Assembly (NCBI GenBank): GCA_016875335.1
Contig: VGRO01000001.1
Location: 79,955 to 143,954, forward strand
Source of the DNA: Deltaproteobacteria bacterium
GTDB taxonomy: Bacteria > Myxococcota_A > UBA9042
DNA: 64,000 nt
Direction: 5' to 3'
Under the pieces are notes generated by a model. That model did no database searches. It saw nothing but the letters and a program-made list of their open reading frames with translations, and had not been told where the DNA came from. Positions 38,715 through 48,512 of the stretch are shown one piece after another. How positions within the stretch are numbered: position 1 is the first letter of the stretch; every line of letters begins with the position of its first letter. The position numbers and the translations under genes were made by a program.

Positions 38715-38762
38715 GGGGTTGCATGCCCCCCCCATTGTTCAGATCCATGAAATTGTGCAGAA
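38715..38762 (+). repeat. Intergenic repeat copy E2
   Basis: ggggttgcatgccccccccattgttcagatccatgaaattgtgcagaa. Confidence 0.92.
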
Positions 38763-38786
38763 AACTGCGCTACCCGCCATCGTCGC

Positions 38787-40451
38787 TCAGCCATAGCGCC
38801 ACAGAGCTGCGATTTCCTTGGGATTCGGGTCGCCCTGGAACACCGCGCCCACCCGCCGACAACCTTCTTCCAACTCGTCGAGCAACTGTTGGCGGGCCGC
38901 GTGGTCCGCGCGCACCAGACCGCGCGCTGCATCGACATCCTCGGCGTCCGCGACCACATCGAGCACTTCACTTTCGTCGATCTCGCGCACCGCGACCGCC
39001 ATGACGCGGTGCCCGGCTTGTCGGGCGTGGGCAAAGGTGGTCATCATCGGGCCGAGGTGCCCGGACAGACCCCGGAAATCCGAGACGACAATCAGCGCGA
39101 ACGGTCCCTTGCGTGCGGTCATGGCGCTGCGCACGCCGGCCACGATGCCCGCGACACGCTGGTCGGCCGGAAGTTGCCCGCGGTAGGGCAGGGGCAGGTC
39201 GGCGGCCCGGCAAAACCGGCGCAAGATCGCCAGGTCCGAACGAGCACTGGGTTCTGGGCCGCGCAGGACCGGGATGCGTTCGCGCAGAGGCAGCCGCGAC
39301 AGGGCCGCCATGACCACCCGCTGCCGGACGTGGGGCCCGGTCAGTGCCACGGTGTGCGGGACCCCAGTGCCGATGAGCACGGGCAGCGGTGCACGTTCGA
39401 CCGCCAGCAAGTACCTGGTGACCACTGCAAAGAGCGCGGCCTCATCGAGCGGCGCCAGGTCTTCGGCGACGGCGCGGCGGATGTCGAGCAAGGCACGGTC
39501 GGCGGACCCCAGTGCCGCAAGGCCCTCGAGCACGGGCCGGGTTTCGAGCACGCGACCGTCGACCAGGGCCAGTCCAAAGGGATCGTGGGTGCGCGCACAC
39601 GCCTCGGCAAGTGAGTGCACCAGGTCGGCTGCCTGGTCCAGTGGCCCCCTGCCAGCGACCCCGTCGCGCATGGTCGCCCCGGTCTCCAGCACCACGTACA
39701 TCGATCGTGTGCGCTCGCGCTCGAAGGACCGCGCCATCAAGCGCCCGCGTGCCGCCGAAGCCTTCCAGGCGATGTGCTTGAACGGGTCGCCGGGCACGTG
39801 CTCGCGCAACTCGCGCAGGTCGTCTCCCGTGCCAGGCACCTTGTCGGGGCGTTGGCCGTGGCCGCTGCGCGGTGACATGCGCCGGGTCTCGGCCACCGAG
39901 CGCAGATCGATGGGCAACGAGCGCGGCAACACCGCCAACTCGCACGGTGCAGGCAGGAACACGTGCGCCTGCACCAGCCCGTTGGGGTCGGTCAGCCGGC
40001 CCTGCACCCCGACCACGCGGTGAACGGCCGCGGTTTGCGGGCAGACCACCAGGCGCAACTGCGCACCGGGGCCGCGCAACATCACCGTCGCAGCGCCGTC
40101 GCCGCGAAGCACCAGGCCGGGGCTCGTCCAGACGCGGTCGATGTCGAGCCGCGCCCGCATCAACTCCAGAGGCGCATGGAACTGCAGCACCACCGGCACG
40201 TCCCGGCCAACCCGGTGGGATCGCTCGGTGCCTGGGTCGCCCCGACCGTGGCCGACGATTTCGCAGCGGGCGCTCAACTGCCACGGGGGGGCGCCGAGCC
40301 GCAGACCACGGCGCAGACGCCGCAATTCCAAGTGCAGGGTGCCCACCGCGACCGCGCCAGCGAGCGCGATGCCCGGCACGCCGAGCACCAACCCCGCGGC
40401 CAACAGCGCCAACCCGGCGCCCAGCATCACGCGACCCAGCGGCAACAGCAT
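38787..40451 (-). CDS. DUF58 domain protein
   Basis: 'GTGDDLRELREHVPGDPFKHIAWKASAARGRLMARSFERERTRSMYVVLETGATM'. Confidence 0.88.
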   Translation of the reverse strand: MLLPLGRVMLGAGLALLAAGLVLGVPGIALAGAVAVGTLHLELRRLRRGLRLGAPPWQLSARCEIVGHGRGDPGTERSHRVGRDVPVVLQFHAPLELMRARLDIDRVWTSPGLVLRGDGAATVMLRGPGAQLRLVVCPQTAAVHRVVGVQGRLTDPNGLVQAHVFLPAPCELAVLPRSLPIDLRSVAETRRMSPRSGHGQRPDKVPGTGDDLRELREHVPGDPFKHIAWKASAARGRLMARSFERERTRSMYVVLETGATMRDGVAGRGPLDQAADLVHSLAEACARTHDPFGLALVDGRVLETRPVLEGLAALGSADRALLDIRRAVAEDLAPLDEAALFAVVTRYLLAVERAPLPVLIGTGVPHTVALTGPHVRQRVVMAALSRLPLRERIPVLRGPEPSARSDLAILRRFCRAADLPLPYRGQLPADQRVAGIVAGVRSAMTARKGPFALIVVSDFRGLSGHLGPMMTTFAHARQAGHRVMAVAVREIDESEVLDVVADAEDVDAARGLVRADHAARQQLLDELEEGCRRVGAVFQGDPNPKEIAALWRYG

Positions 40452-40457
40452 GGGCGC

Positions 40458-41519
40458 CTAGCTGGACGCCGGCGAGAGGTCCAGGTCCACAGGCATCTGG
40501 ACGCCCGCGATGGGTTCGATGACCTTGGTGCGCGCCACAACGTCGCTGACGACCACTGCGGCGCTGACGCCCTCGATTGCCGCGTCGGTCGTGACCATGA
40601 TGCGGTGCTCGAGCGCCGGACCCACTAGCGCCCGGACATCGTCCGGCGTGGCGAACTCGCGCCCGCTCAGCAGCGCCCACGCTTTGGCAAGCCGCAAAAG
40701 CGCGAGGCTGGCGCGCGGGCTCGCGCCCAAGGCCACCCGCGGATGCTGGCGCGTGGCTTGCACGAGGCGGACGATGTAGCCCATCAGCCGCTCTTCGACG
40801 TGCACCGCGTCCACGACCGAGGCGAATTCGAGCAGTTCGTCGACATCGGCAACGGCGCGCAACTGCGCCACTGGTCGGTCGTAGGTCTGCAGCATCCGCA
40901 CCTCATCGGCCGCTGTCGGGTAGTCCAGGCGGATCCGCACCAGAAAGCGGTCGATTTGCGCCTCGGGCAGCAGGTACACCCCCTCCTGTTCGACCGGATT
41001 CTGCGTCGCCAACACCAGGAACGGTTCGGGCAGGGCCTGGGTGTGGCCCTCAATGGTCACCTGACGCTCCTGCATGGCTTCGAGCAGCGCGCTCTGCGTT
41101 TTCGCTGGCGCACGGTTGATTTCGTCTGCGAGCACCAGTTGCGCGAAGAGGGGCCCGCGCCGCAGCTCAAACTCGTGGATTTTCTGGTTGAACACGAACG
41201 TACCGGTGATGTCTGCGGGCAGCAGGTCTGGCGTGAACTGGATACGCCTGAACTGGCACCCGAGCGACGTGGCGATGGCCTTGGCGAGCGTGGTCTTGGC
41301 GAGGCCCGGCACGCCTTCGAGCAGCACATGGCCGCGGGCCAGCAGCGACGCGAGCAGGACGGTCACGACCTGGGGATTGCCGATGTACACACGCCCCACT
41401 TCGGCCAGCACCCGATCGCGCAACGCGCCGGCGCGAGCGAGGCGGGCGTGATCAAGCAGGGCCGTCGCGATCCCTGCGCTCGGCGTGCTGCCGGCGCTGT
41501 CAGCGGGTGGGGTCATCAT
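40458..41519 (-). CDS. MoxR-family AAA+ ATPase
   Basis: HVLLEGVPGLAKTTLAKAIATSLGCQFRRIQFTPDLLPADITGTFVFNQ...LADEINRAPAKTQSALLEAMQERQVTIEG. Confidence 0.95.
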   Translation of the reverse strand: MMTPPADSAGSTPSAGIATALLDHARLARAGALRDRVLAEVGRVYIGNPQVVTVLLASLLARGHVLLEGVPGLAKTTLAKAIATSLGCQFRRIQFTPDLLPADITGTFVFNQKIHEFELRRGPLFAQLVLADEINRAPAKTQSALLEAMQERQVTIEGHTQALPEPFLVLATQNPVEQEGVYLLPEAQIDRFLVRIRLDYPTAADEVRMLQTYDRPVAQLRAVADVDELLEFASVVDAVHVEERLMGYIVRLVQATRQHPRVALGASPRASLALLRLAKAWALLSGREFATPDDVRALVGPALEHRIMVTTDAAIEGVSAAVVVSDVVARTKVIEPIAGVQMPVDLDLSPASS

Positions 41520-42957
41520 CGGCCTCCTGGCGCGCGGACGACGGTGTCGTCTCGGGGGGTAGGTGCGGATGGGCGCCGGTGGTGCGCTGCACGGTGTGGC
41601 GCAAGAGGGTCTCGGCCCATTCGACTTCGGCAGCTAGTTGGCCGAATTGTTGGCGCGACACCATCGGCGCGTGATCTTGCGCCAAACGCTGCAAGTCGTT
41701 CAACACGTGACGGAGGCGCTTGCCGGCCTGAGGCGACCATCGACCGCCTCTCACCAGACCGTCGACCAAGACGTCGTCGCGTCTCCAAGAGCCCGACCGC
41801 CGCTGTGGGGCGCCGGCCAGGCGGGCGCGGTCGGCGGCCAGGCCCGGCTCCACGCGCTCGAGCAACCGTTCGAGCTGGTTGGCCAGTAGTTGCGCCGGCT
41901 TGCGGTAGTCGGCCATTGGCTCGCCCAGCCATGCCCGCAGCTTCTGCGACAGTGCGCTCGTGTGCCGCGGCAACTCTGCGCGCGGGGGCAACATGGCCGG
42001 CAGCGCCTGGGCGCGGCGCACCGCCGGCAACCCGATGGCCAGCAGCAATGCCGCAAGTAGGCCTGGCGCAACCAGTTTGCCTCGGAGCAGCCCAGCGAGG
42101 TCGCCGAGCAACGCACTGAGCCAGTCCAGACCGGCTCGCCAGCCGGCGCGATCGTCGGGCACATCCGCAAATGCCCCGCGGGCCCCGCGAAGGTTCACAA
42201 CCACGTGCACCTGGCAGGGTCGGTCCTCGACGCAGTAGTACCGCAACAGGTTGGCCGCGAATTGGCGATTGTCGTACACCCGCGCCACCATCTGGTTGAT
42301 CAATACGCTCGAGTCCGCGAGTGCGAGCACCCGGCCGCGCCCGCGTGCCGCCTCCATCAGCCATGCCGTTCGCGGTGTACCGTCAAACGCACCCCAGATC
42401 GCGGTTGACGCACCCGCCATCGGTTGCACCGCAGCCGGATGGTTGAGCACCACGCCGTTCTTGACGTTGTGCCCCAAGAATTGCGCGGGCGTATAGGCGC
42501 TTTTCGGTCCAGTCCATTGCTTTGCCGTCTCGACCGCATGCGGGTCGGCTGCAACCTGGACGACGGGCAACTCCCGGTTGCGGTCATAGTGCGCCGCTGC
42601 CGGGCCCGGCTGGTCGAGCCACTCGATCCCGAACGGCGCCACCCACTGGCGGCCCGCGCGGAAATCGTCGGCAACGATCAACCGACCGCCAGACGCAAGA
42701 AAGGACTTGAGTTCCACCAGGTTTTTGGCGTCCGGGCCCGCTTCGGGCGCCAGCAGCAGCACGACCGAATGGCGATCCAAGCTGGCGAAGTCCAACTCGT
42801 TTGCGGCCTGCAGGGTGACGTCGATGGTCTGCGCCGCGGCCAACAGTCCGGCGAGCCCGTTCCATTCGTGCGAGTCGGCCGCAAAGTCCACCCCGGCATG
42901 CGCACTGCCGGAGACGCACACGCAGAGCAGCCCGAACGCGGCAACCCAGCGATTCAC
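41500..42957 (-). CDS. DUF4350-like membrane protein
   Basis: 'ELKSFLASGGRLIVADDF...', TM region, located in MoxR/DUF58 operon. Confidence 0.7.
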   Translation of the reverse strand: MNRWVAAFGLLCVCVSGSAHAGVDFAADSHEWNGLAGLLAAAQTIDVTLQAANELDFASLDRHSVVLLLAPEAGPDAKNLVELKSFLASGGRLIVADDFRAGRQWVAPFGIEWLDQPGPAAAHYDRNRELPVVQVAADPHAVETAKQWTGPKSAYTPAQFLGHNVKNGVVLNHPAAVQPMAGASTAIWGAFDGTPRTAWLMEAARGRGRVLALADSSVLINQMVARVYDNRQFAANLLRYYCVEDRPCQVHVVVNLRGARGAFADVPDDRAGWRAGLDWLSALLGDLAGLLRGKLVAPGLLAALLLAIGLPAVRRAQALPAMLPPRAELPRHTSALSQKLRAWLGEPMADYRKPAQLLANQLERLLERVEPGLAADRARLAGAPQRRSGSWRRDDVLVDGLVRGGRWSPQAGKRLRHVLNDLQRLAQDHAPMVSRQQFGQLAAEVEWAETLLRHTVQRTTGAHPHLPPETTPSSARQEADDDPTR

Positions 42958-44675
42958 CGATTGGCCTCCTCGACCTTGGCAACGGCCCGCCGCACTTCGC
43001 CAACCTGCTCGCTGCCGGTGCCGCGGCCGTACAGGGCCCGCTCGACGGTGCGCACGGCCTCGCGGATCTCGACTCGGCCCCGCCGCAGGTGCGCGACCCA
43101 TCGCGGTTCGACTTTGCGCGGCGTCTCGCGCGACCAGTCCATGGGCGTTCCGGTGTGGCCGTGCAGCGCACGCGCAAACGTCCCGCGCACGACGGCCCGG
43201 CACGAATGGGGCAAGAGCGTGCAGCCATCCAGACGGCCCCAGTGCGGCATATCGAAGCTCAGGTGAAGGGCCTCGTGCTCCTCGGCCGTGACGCTCAACT
43301 GATAGCGACCTGGCGCGAGAGCCTCTGCGAGCAACTGCCCGTCGTCGCCCGCCAAGATCGCGAGGCCGCCGCCCGGAGACGTCAACACGCCGCGACACGG
43401 CAACGGCCGGCCCAGCTCGCCGTGCACCACCTTGGCCCGCAAGACAAAGCACGGCACGCCGCGCTCGCGGCCCTCGATCATGGTCGTCGTGGCCAGCCCT
43501 GCCTGTTCCGCAGTCTGCTGCAACTGCGCGCTGCGCGCCCGCCGCCGCGACTGCCAGAACCGCCATGCAACCCACGCAACGGCCACCGCCAGCGCTGCGC
43601 GGCTGAGCCATTCGATCCATCCGGCCGGTCGCGCCGCCGCCACCCGCACGATGGGGCTGAAACCCGGCTCCGTCCAAGGCCGATTGGCGGTGGCACGCGC
43701 CACCAACTGCACTTCGAGCATGTGGCCAAACGCGGTGAGCGCATCCGCATGCAGCACCGCAGCGAACCGGCCCCCGGGGCCGGAAACCAGCGTCCCCACC
43801 TCCCTGCGCTCGGCGAAAAGCTGCACGACGGCGTCGGACAGGCCCGCAGTCGCCGTGGCCTCGTGCAAGGTCACCTGACCATCGAGGCACCAGTCGCCGC
43901 CGCCGCACACCCCGCCGCCATCGCTCGGACTAGCCGAGAGCGTGACGGTCACGGCGGCAAGCAGTTCGAACGTCCAATTGGCCTCGGCCGCGTTGCGGGT
44001 CGCAGACGGTTCCAAGATGGCCGTGGCGCGATGCGGACCCGCCCGCCGCAGCGCATGGATGGGCAGCGCCGCACGGGCCACTCCCTGCGCGTCGGTGCGC
44101 AGGTGCAAGACCGGCTGACCGTCAAGCGCAAGCAGTATCGGCACGTTGGGCAGCGGCAAGCCGGAGACCGTGGCGACGACGGTCGCCGTCCACGCGTCGG
44201 CCAGCACCGACCACCAGCGCTGTGGCTGCACCACGGCCAGCCGCGGCTGGTCGCGCGCAAGATCCACCGTCACCTCAGCCGTCGCCTCGCCGTGCAAGGG
44301 GCCGCCCATGAAGCTTGCATTGGCGTGGTAGAGTTCGGCCTCGCCGATTTCGACGCGCGAAAACCTGGCTGAATACCGCCCAAGTGCGTCGGTGCGCACC
44401 GGTTGGCCCAACCGGCCGCCGCGTTCGGTCGCCAGCGCGACGACCAAGCTTGCCTCTGGCACCGGTTGGCCGCGCTGGTCCCGCAGTTCTCCAGCCACGA
44501 CCAGGACCGCCTGCTCGGCCGACAACTGCGCGGTCAGAACGGTGCGGGCGCGCACCTGGATGCGGATGGCGTGGGCGGCTGGGACGACCCCTTGCGCCGC
44601 GGCCAGTCCCAAGACGAACATGCCACAGGTCAGTTGCGAGGTGCCGCGGGTCATCGCTTCCTGATTGCCCGGCAT
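42954..44675 (-). CDS. Secreted/membrane protein with carboxypeptidase-regulatory/Ig-like repeats
   Basis: 'AGELRDQRGQPVPEASLVVAL...GRYSARF', 'GLPLPNVPILLALDGQPVLHLRTDAQGVARAALP'. Confidence 0.65.
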   Translation of the reverse strand: MPGNQEAMTRGTSQLTCGMFVLGLAAAQGVVPAAHAIRIQVRARTVLTAQLSAEQAVLVVAGELRDQRGQPVPEASLVVALATERGGRLGQPVRTDALGRYSARFSRVEIGEAELYHANASFMGGPLHGEATAEVTVDLARDQPRLAVVQPQRWWSVLADAWTATVVATVSGLPLPNVPILLALDGQPVLHLRTDAQGVARAALPIHALRRAGPHRATAILEPSATRNAAEANWTFELLAAVTVTLSASPSDGGGVCGGGDWCLDGQVTLHEATATAGLSDAVVQLFAERREVGTLVSGPGGRFAAVLHADALTAFGHMLEVQLVARATANRPWTEPGFSPIVRVAAARPAGWIEWLSRAALAVAVAWVAWRFWQSRRRARSAQLQQTAEQAGLATTTMIEGRERGVPCFVLRAKVVHGELGRPLPCRGVLTSPGGGLAILAGDDGQLLAEALAPGRYQLSVTAEEHEALHLSFDMPHWGRLDGCTLLPHSCRAVVRGTFARALHGHTGTPMDWSRETPRKVEPRWVAHLRRGRVEIREAVRTVERALYGRGTGSEQVGEVRRAVAKVEEANR

Positions 44676-44725
44676 GGGCGCGGGTAGTTTGGCGGTTTTG
44701 CCGGCGTGGGGAAAGCGGCGTATTT

Positions 44726-44757
44726 CGATCCCCCCCATTGTTCAGACGCTTGAAATG
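44726..44757 (+). repeat. Intergenic repeat copy F
   Basis: cgatcccccccattgttcagacgcttgaaatg. Confidence 0.88.
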
Positions 44758-44884
44758 GTGGATGAATCTGCGGAAGCTGTGATCGCGGCGAAACCGGCAG
44801 GGAACCCGCCTGGATTCGCTGGCGGGTCCAAGCCCGATGGGCCACGCCGTGGCCACGCGAGCCCTGCAAAAGTGAGCTAACTAC

Positions 44885-44961
44885 TGGCGCGCCCAAGAGG
44901 ATTCGAACCTCTGCCCCTCGGCTTAGAAGGCCGATGCTCTATCCAACTGAGCTATGGGCGC
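44885..44961 (-). tRNA. tRNA-Arg (anticodon TCT), CCA encoded
   Basis: Reverse strand GCGCCCATAGCTCAGTTGGATAGAGCATCGGCCTTCTAAGCCGAGGGGCAGAGGTTCGAATCCTCTTGGGCGCGCCA, folds as cloverleaf. Confidence 0.96.
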
Positions 44962-44977
44962 GTATCACCGGCCGCGG

Positions 44978-45823
44978 CTACTCGTCCGTCGCTCTCAGTG
45001 CCGGGTCGTGCAAGGCCGCGTTGAGCGCTCGCATCGCTGCAATTTCTGGCAGGTGGGCCACGCTTTGCGGCCCGAACCGGTCCGCCCGGCTCGCCGTGGC
45101 CGAAGCCAGCGCCAGGGCCACCGCCAGGGCCGCCAGCGTTCCACCGACGAACTTGCGTTTGGACTCCGCCTCGCTCAGGGCTTGTGCGGTTTCCATGTCG
45201 CAGGTCAAGCAATACCGCACCACGGCGGCCGAGGCGGCTGCGGTCCCCAACGCCACCCAGAAGGCGCCGCTCGACAGCCAGCCCAGCGGATCGCGCAATG
45301 CGGCGGCAAAGAAGCTGGCGTCGATGGGTTTCTTGTCGATGGCGGCCATCACCAAGCTGGCCATGCGCAAAAGCGTCGCCAGCATCCACATCGCGGCCAG
45401 CATCAAGCTCGCGCTGCGCGTGACGTCGGCGGTCGGCGTGACCGGGGGGGCGCCGGTAAGCGACATGGCCCGCAGCGTGGTGGTGACGGCGTGGGCAATT
45501 GCCAGGTCGCCGACCGCGGCCAGGACCAACTCCTCGTTTCCTGCGCGTCCCAGGTCGCCGCGCGCCACCACGATGAGCAGGCGCCATGCCAGCAGGATGC
45601 CTGCGGCCAGCAGCGCCCACCCGCTCGGCAGCAGCAGTTGTGCTGTGCGCACGAAGGCACTCGGCGAGGCCTTGAGGGGCACCCACAGCGCCGAGGAGGT
45701 ATGGGCGACCTTGCGCCGCTTGGGCGCGGGCTCTGCGGGCACCTGCGTCGAGATGACCTCGATCCGCGGCAAGGGCGCGTTCGCGTCGTCGGCGGGCTGC
45801 GGGTCGGGCTCTGCGGAGAACAC
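44978..45823 (-). CDS. Hypothetical membrane protein
   Basis: Several TM segments, 'SGWALLAAGILLAWRLLIVV'. Confidence 0.6.
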   Translation of the reverse strand: MFSAEPDPQPADDANAPLPRIEVISTQVPAEPAPKRRKVAHTSSALWVPLKASPSAFVRTAQLLLPSGWALLAAGILLAWRLLIVVARGDLGRAGNEELVLAAVGDLAIAHAVTTTLRAMSLTGAPPVTPTADVTRSASLMLAAMWMLATLLRMASLVMAAIDKKPIDASFFAAALRDPLGWLSSGAFWVALGTAAASAAVVRYCLTCDMETAQALSEAESKRKFVGGTLAALAVALALASATASRADRFGPQSVAHLPEIAAMRALNAALHDPALRATDE

Positions 45824-45852
45824 GGCGACTCCACGGGGGCGGCGAGCGCCGG

Positions 45853-46830
45853 CTATTGGTCCCACAGGCGCGTCGAGAAATACCGCTCGCCAATGTCGCA
45901 CAGCATGGTCACGACCACGCCGGATTCGCCGCGCCTGGACAGATCACTGGCCACCCGCAGCGCCGACGCTACGCACACGCCCGACGATTGGCCCGCGAAA
46001 AGGCCCGCGCGGGCAAGATCCTGGCTCACCTGCCACGCCTTGTCCTCGTCGACGTCCCAGGTGCGGTTCGGCAACTGCGTGTCGTAGATTTCGGGCACAT
46101 GGTCGCCCGGCGATCCCAGGGGTTTGAGGCCCTCGACACCCGGAAAGGCGTCGGGGATCAGCAACTCCACCTGGATTCGGGGGTTCAGCGCCCTGAGTCG
46201 CCGACCCATGCCGGTGATCGTGCCGCCAGTGCCGACGCCAAAGACGAAATGGGTGACACGGCCCTCGGTCTGCTCCCAGACCTCCAGCGCCGTGGAGTCG
46301 TGATGGGCGCGCCAGTTGCCGGGATTGCTGTATTGGTCGCAGTAGAAGTACTTGTCGGGGTCGGCGGCGACGATGCGCCGCACCGTGCGGATGGCCTCGT
46401 CGTAGCCGTCCTGCGCCGAAGTGTGCGTGATCTTGGCGCCATGGGCGCGCAAGCGTTTAAGCCGCTCCTTGCTGGCATTGTCTGGGATGACGATTTCGAC
46501 GGGGTAGCCCAGCGCGCCTCCGATGAGCGCGTAGGCGATGCCCGCGTTGCCGGAACTGGAATCGATGATGGTCTTGCCAGTCGCGAGCCGGCCATCGGCG
46601 ATGGCCTCGCTCAGCATCCGCAGCACCGGCCGGTCCTTGAGCGACCCTCCAGGGTTGAAGTACTCGACCTTGGCGTAGAGTTCGACGCCGGGGTGCCTGT
46701 CCTTCCACAGGTCGATGGGTACGAGCGGGGTGTTGCCGATGATGCGCAGGGCTGGCACGCGGTCGAGCAGCGGTTCCACCACCGCCGGCGGGGCGATGCG
46801 GACCTCGGGGATGCGGCGGGGCGAACTCAT
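45853..46830 (-). CDS. Cysteine synthase family PLP enzyme
   Basis: IIGNTPLVPIDLW...YFNPGGSLKDRPVLRML...SSSGNAGIAYALIG...GVGTGGTITGMGRRL. Confidence 0.93.
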   Translation of the reverse strand: MSSPRRIPEVRIAPPAVVEPLLDRVPALRIIGNTPLVPIDLWKDRHPGVELYAKVEYFNPGGSLKDRPVLRMLSEAIADGRLATGKTIIDSSSGNAGIAYALIGGALGYPVEIVIPDNASKERLKRLRAHGAKITHTSAQDGYDEAIRTVRRIVAADPDKYFYCDQYSNPGNWRAHHDSTALEVWEQTEGRVTHFVFGVGTGGTITGMGRRLRALNPRIQVELLIPDAFPGVEGLKPLGSPGDHVPEIYDTQLPNRTWDVDEDKAWQVSQDLARAGLFAGQSSGVCVASALRVASDLSRRGESGVVVTMLCDIGERYFSTRLWDQ

Positions 46831-46859
46831 GCAACTCACCTGAAAGGGCCCTGACCAAC

Positions 46860-47822
46860 TCAGATGCGGCCGCGGATCCGCGACACGCGGGTCGTGCGCT
46901 CGACCACGCGGCCGAATTCGTCGCGCAAGTTGGCGCGGTGTTCTGCTGCGAAGGCCTCACTGTATGCGTCGTACTCGACCTTGCCGCCAAACACGTACTG
47001 CTCGCACAGCGCGCCGTCTTCGTGCTGGACCAAGGTGGCCGACCGGCAACCCGTGCAAGTCCGCACGGCCGGGAGCATCGACTCCAACAGCCATTGAGCG
47101 AGGCGTTCGCGCTGGCTGGTGTCCGGGTGGCGGTTCTCGATTTCGTACACCAGGGGACCCTGTTTGGCTTCGACCAACAGTCGCACCAGTTCGTCGAGGC
47201 TGCCTACCGCCAGATCGACGTTGGCGCGATCGTCGGCGCCCGGTCGGCGTACGAGGCAGGTCTTGATGCCCTTGGCGCGGGCAGGAACGAGGTCCGAACG
47301 CGGGGCGTGCGACACGTGCAACCAGTTGTCGCGGGTCACGGCGGCGCGCATCACGCCCATGCGCACGATGGCGTCCCAGGCGCGGTCGGTCGGCTTGTAC
47401 GCGCGGATCTCCTGGCTGGTGATCGACACGTCGGGGACCACCCGCAGCGCCGTGACCACATCGACCTGGTGTTGCGCGTCGCAGTTGCCGACCAGGCCCA
47501 CCTTGACCACCTCGCGCAGGCCGTGCAGGGCCCGCGCGCTGTCCGAGAACGGCGCACTGCGCCCGAAATCATCGGCGAACACCCCGACCAGCGCCGGTCG
47601 CAGGTGCGGCTTGACCTTGTTGATGGCGGTCTTGAGCACCTCGGAGTAGCGGACCCACGACTCCTTGTCGGTCTGTTCGCGGACGCTCTCTTCGAATTCC
47701 TGGACTTCCTGGCGCGTGCGGATTTCGACCTTGTCCAGCGCGGCCTGCAGGTCGAGCAGGGTGCCGAACACGTCGAATGTGACCAACTGGATGTCGGCCA
47801 GCCAGGCGGGCGGATTGCTCAT
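46860..47822 (-). CDS. HAD-superfamily hydrolase
   Basis: IQLVTFDVFGTLLDLQAAL; later 'VGNCDAQHQVDVVTALRVVPDVSITSQEIRAYKPTDRAWDAIV'. Confidence 0.85.
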   Translation of the reverse strand: MSNPPAWLADIQLVTFDVFGTLLDLQAALDKVEIRTRQEVQEFEESVREQTDKESWVRYSEVLKTAINKVKPHLRPALVGVFADDFGRSAPFSDSARALHGLREVVKVGLVGNCDAQHQVDVVTALRVVPDVSITSQEIRAYKPTDRAWDAIVRMGVMRAAVTRDNWLHVSHAPRSDLVPARAKGIKTCLVRRPGADDRANVDLAVGSLDELVRLLVEAKQGPLVYEIENRHPDTSQRERLAQWLLESMLPAVRTCTGCRSATLVQHEDGALCEQYVFGGKVEYDAYSEAFAAEHRANLRDEFGRVVERTTRVSRIRGRI

Positions 47823-47915
47823 GCGGCACCATGGCGGCCCCCGGGCGGCGACCGCGGCGCGAGAGGATGCCGCAGATCGCGCCCGAGGTCCAACCCGGCG
47901 CGCTGGCCCGAGCGC

Positions 47916-48512
47916 CTAGAGCTTGCGGGCGTTCTTGGCGAGGTAGGTCGAGACGCCTTCGCGGTTGCCCTTCATCGCGGCGTCGCCATGCTCCCAGCCG
48001 GCCGGGCAGACCTCGCCGTGCTCCTCGGTGTACTTGAGGGCGTCGACCATGCGCAGCATCTCGTCGATGTTGCGGCCGAGCGGCAGGTTGTTGACCACTT
48101 GGTGCTGCACCACGCCATCCTTGTCGATGAGGAAGCTGGCGCGCAGACACTTTTCGCCGTCGAAAAGCACGTCGTAGTCGCGGCCGATGGTCTTGGACAG
48201 ATCGGCGAGCAGCGGGAACCGCACCGGGCCGATGCCGCCCTCCTTGACCTTGGTCTGCCGCCACGCCCAGTGGCTGAACTTGCTGTCGACCGAACAGCCG
48301 AGCACCTGCACACCGCGCGCCTCGAACTCGGCCACGCGGTGGTCGAACGCGATGATTTCGGTCGGGCACACGAAGGTGAAGTCGAGCGGGTAGAAAAAAA
48401 GGACGACGTATTTGCCGCGGAATTGCGACAGGGTCAGCCGCGAGAAGCTGCCGTCGGGCATCACCGCTTCGACGTTGAACTCGGGGGCAGGCTTGGTGAC
48501 GAGGACGCTCAT
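47916..48512 (-). CDS. 2-Cys peroxiredoxin (AhpC/TSA)
   Basis: MSVLVTKPAPEFNVEAVMPDG...YVVLFFYPLDFTFVCPTEIIAF...GEVCPAGW. Confidence 0.95.
   Translation of the reverse strand: MSVLVTKPAPEFNVEAVMPDGSFSRLTLSQFRGKYVVLFFYPLDFTFVCPTEIIAFDHRVAEFEARGVQVLGCSVDSKFSHWAWRQTKVKEGGIGPVRFPLLADLSKTIGRDYDVLFDGEKCLRASFLIDKDGVVQHQVVNNLPLGRNIDEMLRMVDALKYTEEHGEVCPAGWEHGDAAMKGNREGVSTYLAKNARKL

Noticed and set aside
37298-39004. 568-aa + strand ORF
   Set aside because: Out-of-frame reading of the MFS gene extending antisense into the DUF58 gene.
38787-44675. MoxR/DUF58/DUF4350 operon as a novel system
   Set aside because: This MoxR-DUF58 arrangement is a widespread, known gene neighbourhood.
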